Positions 13,873 to 18,602 of a stretch of DNA of 18,602 nucleotides are shown here, piece by piece. Every line of letters begins with the position of its first letter. Positions within the stretch are counted from its first letter, which is position 1. A model generated the notes under the pieces. The model saw only the letters and a program-made list of their open reading frames with translations. It did not search any database and was not told where the DNA came from. This DNA is from Candidatus Parcubacteria bacterium. Lineage in GTDB: Bacteria; Patescibacteriota; Minisyncoccia; Phycocordibacterales; Phycocordibacteraceae. The stretch lies in assembly GCA_022616215.1 (NCBI GenBank), contig JAKEFE010000012.1:1-18602 (forward strand), read 5' to 3'. The translations under genes were made by a program, and so were the position numbers.

Positions 13873-14250
13873 ATGATTCAAGACCGCTCCATCGTTACCG
13901 TTGCAGACAATTCAGGCGCCAAAGTCGCCCGCGTGTTCAAGGTGCTTGGCGGAAGTAAGCGCCGCTACTCGGAGCTTGGCGATGTGGTGGTGGTCTCTAT
14001 TCAAACGGCAGAACCGCGGAAACCCGTGAAGAAGAAAGACATTTACAAAGCAGTCGTCGTGCGCCAGAAAAAACCGTATCGTCGCACCAACGGCTCCTAC
14101 ATTCGTTTTGACGACAATGCCGTGGTGCTTATTGAAAAGCAGGGAAAGGAGATGGGCCCGAAAGGGAACCGTGTCTTTGGTCCGGTGGCACGCGAACTCA
14201 CCGAGCGCGGCTGGCAGCACATCGCGTCGCTTGCGCCTGAAATTGTATAA
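13873..14250 (+). CDS. rplN: 50S ribosomal protein L14
   Basis: L14 forms intersubunit bridges and is the docking site for the silencing factor RsfS. The 125-residue product starts MIQDRSIVTVADNSGAKVARV and contains RYSELGDVVVVSIQTAEP, YKAVVVRQKKPYRRTNGSYIRFDDNAVVLI and GNRVFGPVARELTERG, a full match. It is about 3 residues longer than the usual 122. The spacing is 9 bases from rpsQ and 2 bases to rplX, so coupling with rplX is likely. Confidence 0.97.
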   Translation: MIQDRSIVTVADNSGAKVARVFKVLGGSKRRYSELGDVVVVSIQTAEPRKPVKKKDIYKAVVVRQKKPYRRTNGSYIRFDDNAVVLIEKQGKEMGPKGNRVFGPVARELTERGWQHIASLAPEIV

Positions 14251-14252
14251 GT

Positions 14253-14579
14253 ATGAAAAAATACACTGACACCAAACAGAAATCATACGCATCTCGTAAG
14301 CGCCGCGTGCAGGTGCGCCTTCGTGCAATGAAAATGCGTGTGAAAAAAGGCGACAAGGTGAAAGTTATCTCCGGAAAAGATAAAGGTAAGACGGGCGAAG
14401 TAACTCGTGTCCTGCCAAAGACCAATCGCGTTGTGGTAGAGGGTGTTGCGCTTGCCAAGCGCTCACTGCGCTCTACTGGCAAAGGGCAATCAGGACGCAT
14501 TGTGGAACGAACTATGTCCATCCATGCATCTAACGTTGCACTCGTGGAGAAAAAGAAGAGCGCCACAAAAACTGCATAA
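14253..14579 (+). CDS. rplX: 50S ribosomal protein L24
   Basis: L24 is an assembly initiator for the 50S subunit. Its KOW motif is plain at KGDKVKVISGKDKGKTGEVTRVLP (about residues 32-55), followed by NRVVVEGVALAKRSLR. The family normally begins just before the KOW motif. Here the frame carries about 25 extra basic residues (SRKRRVQVRLRA) before an internal MKM at 14328-14336. I keep the ATG at 14253, 2 bases after rplN, since the operon leaves no gaps elsewhere and basic tails recur in other ribosomal proteins here. A start at 14328 (83 aa) cannot be excluded. Confidence 0.93.
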   Translation: MKKYTDTKQKSYASRKRRVQVRLRAMKMRVKKGDKVKVISGKDKGKTGEVTRVLPKTNRVVVEGVALAKRSLRSTGKGQSGRIVERTMSIHASNVALVEKKKSATKTA

Positions 14580-14588
14580 TCTTTTCAT

Positions 14589-15122
14589 ATGATGCTTACT
14601 AAACAAAAACAACAGACGGCATATGAGGCGATGCAAGAGGCGTTCGGTTACAAAAATCGCATGGCCGCGCCGCGTATCACCAAAGTTGTGGTCTCAAGCG
14701 GTGTCGGGAAAAAACGCGACAAAAACCAGCTCGCGCTTGTTGAGGAGCGCCTTTCGCGCATCACCGGACAAAAACCATCCGCTCGTCCCGCCCGCCTTTC
14801 AATCGCACAATTCAAAATGCGCGAGGGAGACGTGGTAGGCTACCAAGTAACGCTTCGCGGTGCCCGCGCCTTTGATTTTGTGGACAAAGTCATCCACATC
14901 GCACTTCCGCGAACTAGGGACTTCCGCGGCATTGCTGAAACGGCCGTAGACCAGATGGGCAACCTCACTATCGGCGTCAAGGAGCACACCATTTTCCCTG
15001 AAACCGCGGACGAAGACCTCAAAGACATCTTTGGTCTTGCAATAACTGTGGTAACGACTGCAAAAGGCAAAGACGAGGCACTGACATTCTTCCGTCACCT
15101 CGGCATTCCGTTCAAAAAATAG
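14589..15122 (+). CDS. rplE: 50S ribosomal protein L5
   Basis: L5 binds 5S rRNA and contacts the P-site tRNA. The 177-residue product (usual about 179) shows MAAPRITKVVVSSGVGKK, RITGQKPSARPARLSIAQFKMREGDVVGYQVTLRG and the C-terminal GVKEHTIFPE and FGLAITVVTTAKGKDEALTFFRHLGIPF. The gene opens with ATGATG, so the start could be 14589 or 14592. It is the last gene of the third block. Within the usual spc operon rpsN would follow, but here an 80-base gap and a secreted-protein gene intervene. No convincing terminator follows it. Confidence 0.97.
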   Translation: MMLTKQKQQTAYEAMQEAFGYKNRMAAPRITKVVVSSGVGKKRDKNQLALVEERLSRITGQKPSARPARLSIAQFKMREGDVVGYQVTLRGARAFDFVDKVIHIALPRTRDFRGIAETAVDQMGNLTIGVKEHTIFPETADEDLKDIFGLAITVVTTAKGKDEALTFFRHLGIPFKK

Positions 15123-15138
15123 CCGTTGTTCTCGCCGA

Positions 15139-15166
15139 TTGACTTTGGCGGGGGAGGGCATAGGGT
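15139..15166 (+). promoter_or_regulatory. Candidate promoter for the secreted-protein gene
   Basis: TTGACT (15139-15144) is a good -35. TAGGGT (15161-15166) at 16 bases is a weak -10; TATAGC (15166-15171) is a better hexamer but 21 bases away. Either gives a leader of about 25-30 bases that includes the SD at 15192. Confidence 0.45.
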
Positions 15167-15191
15167 ATAGCCACCCCTCAACGGATTAGAA

Positions 15192-15197
15192 AGGAGG
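15192..15197 (+). promoter_or_regulatory. Shine-Dalgarno site of the secreted-protein gene
   Basis: AGGAGG within AAAGGAGGGCG lies 5 bases before ATG 15203. It contrasts with the SD-less ribosomal genes on both sides. Confidence 0.8.
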
Positions 15198-15202
15198 GCG
15201 CT

Positions 15203-15574
15203 ATGAGAACGCTGGTTCTCATCGCGGCGCTAGTAGCCATCTGCACAGAGGTCCGTGCGCAAGAAGAACAGTCTTGGGATTCCGGCGTTCGGATTCCGCT
15301 TCCCGAAGAGGAGCAATCCTCCTCGACCGGCCTCATCGTCGTCATTGGGGTGCGGGAAGCGTTTTCCTTCCCCGACGAGTTCACGCCGCCCCCGGTCGTG
15401 TCGTTTGAAGAAAACGATGAGTTCGGAGAAGGCGTGTACATCGCCCGACGACGACTCGGGAGTTTCGCGGGAGGCGAATTTAACACCCGGATAACCGAGA
15501 CTGACCCTTCAAGTACCTATCACGGGCCCCCAACGGATGACCGGCGAAGCTTTGAGCTTCGCTGGAAATTCTAG
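15203..15574 (+). CDS. Hypothetical small secreted protein
   Basis: An unrecognised 123-residue protein. Residues 1-19 form a signal peptide: a short positive start (MR), a hydrophobic core (LVLIAALVAI) and a likely cleavage after VRA-QEEQ. A Cys at position 14 lies in the core but lacks a proper lipobox, so a lipoprotein is unlikely. The mature part of about 104 residues is acidic and Pro/Ser-rich with no cysteine or clear domain. It contains a beta-prone stretch (GLIVVIGVREAFSF) and a Thr/Asp/Pro-rich region near the end. It has its own promoter, a perfect SD and a terminator-like hairpin. This makes it a self-contained gene placed between rplE and rpsN. Function unknown. Confidence 0.75.
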   Translation: MRTLVLIAALVAICTEVRAQEEQSWDSGVRIPLPEEEQSSSTGLIVVIGVREAFSFPDEFTPPPVVSFEENDEFGEGVYIARRRLGSFAGGEFNTRITETDPSSTYHGPPTDDRRSFELRWKF

Positions 15575-15579
15575 ACGCC

Positions 15580-15614
15580 GAGGGGCGGAACGGCACACCA
15601 CCGAACCGTCCCTC
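15580..15614 (+). terminator. Terminator-like hairpin after the secreted-protein gene
   Basis: GAGGGGCGG (15580-15588) pairs with CCGTCCCTC (15606-15614) with one G-U pair; a small inner CGG/CCG pairing is possible. Only a short TGTTTG follows, so termination may be weak. A second hairpin covers the end of the coding region (GCGAAGC, loop TTTGA, GCTTCGC, 15544-15562). Confidence 0.55.
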
Positions 15615-15619
15615 GCTGT

Positions 15620-15648
15620 TTGACACCCCCCTCTTTTATTGGTACGTT
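15620..15648 (+). promoter_or_regulatory. Candidate sigma70-like promoter for rpsN to secY
   Basis: A perfect TTGACA (15620-15625), a 17-base spacer and TACGTT (15643-15648). This repeats the box pair and spacing of the tuf promoter (3522-3550). The predicted start is near 15655, and the 30-base leader carries a tiny CGC-GAAA-GCG hairpin followed by TTTTT. Confidence 0.65.
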
Positions 15649-15685
15649 GTTCCTACGCGAAAGCGGCTTTTTCTTTATCATCGAT

Positions 15686-15955
15686 ATGGCCAAACGGTCC
15701 CAACTTGCCCGAAATACAAAGCGAACCAAACTCGCCGCAAAATTTGCTGCAAAAAGAGCGGAGCTGAAGGCCGCGGGCGACTACGAGGGTCTCCAGAATC
15801 TTCCCCGAAACGCGTCTCCCGTTCGCATTAAAAACCGCTGTGCCATTTCCGGTCGAAGCCGCGGATATCTTCGGGCATTCGGTCTGTCCCGCATTCAGTT
15901 TCGTGAACTTGCGCGCGAAGGAAAAGTCCCGGGCGTAAAAAAAGCATCATGGTAA
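15686..15955 (+). CDS. rpsN: 30S ribosomal protein S14, zinc-independent type
   Basis: S14 belongs to the 30S head. ATG 15686 gives 89 residues starting MAKRSQLARNTKRTKLAAKF. A frame open from TTG 15620 begins on the promoter -35 and is rejected. The C-terminal part, RGYLRAFGLSRIQFRELAREGKVPGVKKASW, is diagnostic. Only one cysteine is present (NRCAISGR), so the four-Cys zinc ribbon of the short form is missing. This is the C-minus form at the intermediate 89-residue length also known from Firmicutes. The gene ends by overlapping rpsH by 7 bases. Confidence 0.97.
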   Translation: MAKRSQLARNTKRTKLAAKFAAKRAELKAAGDYEGLQNLPRNASPVRIKNRCAISGRSRGYLRAFGLSRIQFRELAREGKVPGVKKASW

Positions 15956-16341
15956 GCGACCGTGTCGGAGATTTCATCATTCGCCTCAAGAATGCGGGTG
16001 CCATAGGGCAGTCCGTTGTTTTCGTGCCGCACTCAAATCACCTTGAGGAAATCGCAAAGAAACTGAAGGAACTCGGTTTTGTTGCCGATGTGTCCATCGC
16101 GAAAAAAGAACCGAAAACGCTTGAAGTAACGCTTGCCTACGACGAAAGCGGTGAACACAAAATTAAAGGCGTAGACCGTGTTTCAAAACCGGGTCGTCGT
16201 CTGTACGCGCCGGTGCGCCAAGCACACAGTGTGAAAAGCGGTCTTGGCGCACTCATTCTTTCAACACCAAAAGGGATTCTTTCTGATAAGGAAGCACGCC
16301 GCATGCGTGCGGGCGGCGAAACACTTTTTAAAGTGTGGTAA
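15949..16341 (+). CDS. rpsH: 30S ribosomal protein S8
   Basis: S8 binds the central domain of 16S rRNA and in E. coli represses the spc operon. The 130-residue product reads MVSDRVGDFIIRLKNAGAIG, VDRVSKPGRRLYAPVRQ and the diagnostic end LSTPKGILSDKEARRMRAGGETLFKVW. The length is usual. Its ATG lies within the last codons of rpsN (7-base overlap), so translation is coupled. No Shine-Dalgarno sequence is apparent. Confidence 0.97.
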   Translation: MVSDRVGDFIIRLKNAGAIGQSVVFVPHSNHLEEIAKKLKELGFVADVSIAKKEPKTLEVTLAYDESGEHKIKGVDRVSKPGRRLYAPVRQAHSVKSGLGALILSTPKGILSDKEARRMRAGGETLFKVW

Positions 16342-16346
16342 CTCCT

Positions 16347-16880
16347 ATGTCTCGCCTTGCTAAAAAACCGATTCCCGTTCCGGCCAAGGTAACTGTTACC
16401 GCCGGGGACGGTACACTCACCGTCAAAGGCGCAAAAGAAACGCTCACAAAATCCGTGCACTCGTTCGTTGACATCGCGGTAGACGCAGAAGGGGTAAAAA
16501 TTACTCCCAAAAACACCTCAAAACTCTCTCGCGCCCTGACCGGCACGTTTGCTGCGCACGTGAGAGCGATGATTAAAGGAGTTGAAACGCCGTTTAAGAA
16601 AACACTTGTACTTTCGGGTGTTGGGTACAAAGTTGAACAAAAAGGGAAAGACCTTGTGTTCGTCGTTGGCTTTTCTCACCCAGTCACTCTTGCTGTTCCT
16701 GAAGGACTCACCGCGGCGGTTGCAAAAAACGTCATTACGGTTGAAGGCGCGGATAAACAAAAAGTCGGACAGTTTGCCGCCGAAATTCGCTCCGTGAAGC
16801 CGCCTGAACCGTATCTTGGAAAAGGTATCAAGTACGAGGATGAGGTTATACGTCGCAAACAGGGCAAGAAAGCCGTGTAA
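16347..16880 (+). CDS. rplF: 50S ribosomal protein L6
   Basis: L6 lies near the factor-binding region and sarcin-ricin loop. ATG 16347 gives 177 residues beginning MSRLAKKPIPVP, the family start; four extra codons from a GTG at 16335 overlap rpsH and are not used. Two repeated beta domains are present. The second contains VLSGVGYKVEQKGKDLVFVVGFSHPV, and the end is RSVKPPEPYLGKGIKYEDEVIRRKQGKKAV, a strong L6 signature. The spacing is 5 bases from rpsH and 6 to rplR. Confidence 0.97.
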   Translation: MSRLAKKPIPVPAKVTVTAGDGTLTVKGAKETLTKSVHSFVDIAVDAEGVKITPKNTSKLSRALTGTFAAHVRAMIKGVETPFKKTLVLSGVGYKVEQKGKDLVFVVGFSHPVTLAVPEGLTAAVAKNVITVEGADKQKVGQFAAEIRSVKPPEPYLGKGIKYEDEVIRRKQGKKAV

Positions 16881-16886
16881 ACACCT

Positions 16887-17231
16887 ATGGCAACTCTTTC
16901 AAAAACACAGTCTCGGGGGCGCCGCCATGCGCGCGTGCGCGCCAAAATAAAAGGCACAGCAGAGCGCCCGCGTCTTGCTGTGTTTAAGTCAAATCGTTTC
17001 ATCAGCGTCCAGCTTATTGATGACACAAAAGGTGGAACGCTGACGCAGGCGCATGGTCGCGAATTTCCGGGAGCAACCAGCGCGCAGGCGATAAGCGTTG
17101 GCAAGGCAATAGCAGAGCGTGCCAAAAAACTGGGCATCTCTTCCGTGGTCTTTGATAGAGGCGGCTACGCGTACGCAGCACAAGTGAAGTCACTTGCTGA
17201 TGCGGCTCGCGAGGGCGGACTTACTTTTTAA
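16887..17231 (+). CDS. rplR: 50S ribosomal protein L18
   Basis: L18 binds 5S rRNA together with L5. The 114-residue product shows RRHARVRAKIKGTAERPRLAVFKSNRFISVQLIDD, a central GATSAQAISVGKAIAERAKKLGI and the end VVFDRGGYAYAAQVKSLADAAREGGLTF, a full-length match. It starts 6 bases after rplF and ends 3 bases before rpsE. No Shine-Dalgarno sequence is seen. Confidence 0.97.
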   Translation: MATLSKTQSRGRRHARVRAKIKGTAERPRLAVFKSNRFISVQLIDDTKGGTLTQAHGREFPGATSAQAISVGKAIAERAKKLGISSVVFDRGGYAYAAQVKSLADAAREGGLTF

Positions 17232-17234
17232 CGT

Positions 17235-17852
17235 ATGGCCGACATTAAAACACCAGACAGCATAGAAAAAGCAGATGAAATGACAGAAGGTGTTGCGGAT
17301 GTTTCCGAAGCTCCTGAAGTTTTTCCAGAAGCGCCAAACGTGGAGGAGAGACGAGAGCGCGGCCGCGGCCGCGGCGGCCGCGGTGGTGGCCGCACGCGCG
17401 AACGAAGTCCGCGCGAACGAAGCGAGTTTGACCAGGTCACCGTTGACGTGCGCCGCGTGGCTCGTGTTATGGCCGGAGGTCGTCGTTTTTCTTTCAGCGT
17501 TACCATCGTCATTGGCGACCGAAAAGGCCGCGTAGGGGTGGGTATTGGTAAAGGCCAAGACACCGCGCTTGCCATTGACAAGGCAGTTCGTGATGCCCGT
17601 CGTCACCTCGTTACGATTCCGCTCACCAAAGACAACTCTATCGCTCATGAGGTATCGGCGACCTACGCATCATCGGTGATTACGATAAAGCCGTCTCCCG
17701 GTCGCGGTCTTGTGGCGGGGAGTGCGATGCGCACCGTACTTGAACTTGCTGGCATCGGAAACGTTGTTACCAAAATCCTCTCCCGCACAAAAAACAAACT
17801 CACTATTGCGAGGGCAACGGTTGCGGCGCTTAAGAACGTGCGTGCAAAATAA
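17235..17852 (+). CDS. rpsE: 30S ribosomal protein S5 with RGG-like N-terminal extension
   Basis: S5 helps form the mRNA entry channel and affects decoding fidelity. The conserved core begins near residue 65 (FDQVTVDVRRVARVMAGGRR) and includes FSVTIVIGDRKGRVGVGIGKG and VSATYASSVITIKPSPGRGL. The length is 205 against 167 in E. coli. The extra N-terminal 60 residues are an acidic stretch (1-40) followed by RGRGRGGRGGGRTRERSPR (42-60), an RGG-like basic tract unusual in bacteria. It is coded by GC-rich DNA with two overlapping GCGGCCGC octamers. The next gene is rplO after 10 bases; rpmD, which normally stands here, is absent. Confidence 0.96.
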   Translation: MADIKTPDSIEKADEMTEGVADVSEAPEVFPEAPNVEERRERGRGRGGRGGGRTRERSPRERSEFDQVTVDVRRVARVMAGGRRFSFSVTIVIGDRKGRVGVGIGKGQDTALAIDKAVRDARRHLVTIPLTKDNSIAHEVSATYASSVITIKPSPGRGLVAGSAMRTVLELAGIGNVVTKILSRTKNKLTIARATVAALKNVRAK

Positions 17853-17862
17853 ATCAAAAGCC

Positions 17863-18309
17863 ATGCAACGTAACACACTCACACCTCGTACCCCCCGCAT
17901 GAAATCCGCACGCGTTGGCCGTGGCGGCAAACGCGGCAAAACCTCTGGCCGTGGCACCAAAGGTCAGAAAGCACGCGCGGGCCGCAAAATGCGTCCGGAA
18001 ATCCGCGACCTCATCAAAAAACTTCCCAAGCGGCGCGGCTTCGGTGTGAACCGCGCACGCACCGTGCGTCCGCGCACTCCGGGAACGGTGATAAACATCG
18101 GGGTGTTGGAGCACGTTTTTTCAGCCGGAGACACCGTCACGTCGGCGGTGCTTGTCAAACAAGGACTTGTGCGGCTTCGCGGCGGCAAAATGCCGTCGGT
18201 TAAAATACTTGGTACGGGAGAACTCACCAAAAACCTTTCGCTGTCCGGCCTTTCCGTATCCGCGTCTGCGAAAGCCGCGATAGAAAAAGCAGGCGGCTCG
18301 GTTCTCTAA
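17863..18309 (+). CDS. rplO: 50S ribosomal protein L15
   Basis: L15 is a late-assembly 50S protein. The ATG at 17863 gives 148 residues starting MQRNTLTPRTPRMKSARVGRG and including the conserved KRGKTSGRGTKGQKARAG, KLPKRRGFG and the C-terminal GLSVSASAKAAIEKAGGSV. An open frame back to 17710 lies in rpsE and is rejected. The usual length is about 144-150. The gap to secY is only 3 bases. Confidence 0.96.
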   Translation: MQRNTLTPRTPRMKSARVGRGGKRGKTSGRGTKGQKARAGRKMRPEIRDLIKKLPKRRGFGVNRARTVRPRTPGTVINIGVLEHVFSAGDTVTSAVLVKQGLVRLRGGKMPSVKILGTGELTKNLSLSGLSVSASAKAAIEKAGGSVL

Positions 18310-18312
18310 ACA

Positions 18313-18602
18313 ATGAACGCCCTCATTCACAAAGCAAAACTCATTTTCGGCGATCCGGTCTTGCGGATGCGCCTTTTGTTCATCCTTATTGCCTTCGCGC
18401 TGTTTCGCGTATTTGCCGCCATTCCCATTCCCGGCGTAGACCGTTTCGCACTTGAACAGTTCTTCTCCAACAATCAATTTTTCGGACTCCTTTCCATCTT
18501 TTCCGGAGGCGGCTTTTCAACGCTCTCCATCGTCATGCTTGGTGTTGGTCCGTACATCACCGCCTCCATCATCATGCAGCTTGCGACCGTGGTCTTCCCG
18601 CA
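18313..18602 (+). CDS. secY: Protein translocase subunit SecY (5' part)
   Basis: SecY is the pore of the Sec translocon in the cytoplasmic membrane. Only the first 96 codons are in the window; the gene runs off the edge. The visible part shows transmembrane helix 1 with its typical ending (RLLFILIAFALFRVFAAIPIPGVD, about 20-43), the plug region (FFGLLSIFSGGGFSTLSI, about 56-73) and the start of helix 2 with the signature GVGPYITASIIMQL. It starts 3 bases after rplO and shares the spc operon, as in most bacteria. No Shine-Dalgarno sequence is visible. Confidence 0.95.
   Translation, partial: MNALIHKAKLIFGDPVLRMRLLFILIAFALFRVFAAIPIPGVDRFALEQFFSNNQFFGLLSIFSGGGFSTLSIVMLGVGPYITASIIMQLATVVFP

Noticed and set aside
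17361..17390. GCGGCCGC-type repeat in rpsE as a regulatory or recombination repeat
   Set aside because: It is fully explained by in-frame Arg/Gly codons of the S5 N-terminal extension.

Overview
The window is the str / S10 / spc ribosomal-protein region of a small-genome bacterium. It most likely belongs to the Candidate Phyla Radiation (Patescibacteria), probably Parcubacteria. The evidence is: no rpmD (L30) between rpsE and rplO, where L30 loss is typical of CPR; almost no Shine-Dalgarno sequences in front of the ribosomal genes; lysine/alanine-rich tails on several ribosomal proteins; and unrecognised coiled-coil, membrane and secreted genes lodged inside operons that are usually continuous. 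No rRNA or tRNA gene lies in the window, so the phylum call is an inference.

Layout: (1) 1-3525, rpsG and fusA, then two overlapping unknown genes (203 and 86 aa). (2) 3522-5399, a sigma70-like promoter, a long leader with a hairpin, tuf and rpsJ, closed by an elaborate nested terminator. (3) 5399-6427, two separate unknown genes, each with a -10 box almost touching its ATG. (4) 6444-9258, promoter, hairpin leader, rplC-rplD-rplW-rplB and a bidirectional terminator. (5) 9261-11421, four minus-strand genes between rplB and rpsS: a Cys-containing unknown, a membrane-anchored DUF3298-like protein, an HD-domain nucleotidase-like protein and a two-helix membrane protein. (6) 11449-15122, strong promoter, long leader stem-loop, rpsS-rplV-rpsC-rplP-rpmC-rpsQ-rplN-rplX-rplE. 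(7) 15139-15614, one small secreted-protein gene with its own promoter, ribosome binding site and terminator-like hairpin. (8) 15620-18602, promoter, rpsN-rpsH-rplF-rplR-rpsE-rplO and the start of secY, cut by the window edge.

The ribosomal genes feed one job, building ribosomes and supplying EF-G, EF-Tu and SecY. The ancestral order is kept, but the block is broken at four junctions (fusA/tuf, rpsJ/rplC, rplB/rpsS, rplE/rpsN) by nine accessory genes. At each junction the downstream ribosomal block has its own candidate promoter. Three ways of starting translation appear side by side: short-gap, SD-less starts inside the ribosomal operons; apparently leaderless starts for four accessory genes; and textbook SD starts for three small accessory genes. 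No CRISPR array, transposase or prophage gene was seen, and no stretch over 300 bases lacks a gene. The most unusual signals are the start-signal partition, the interrupted operon with its minus-strand module, and the structured leaders and terminators.
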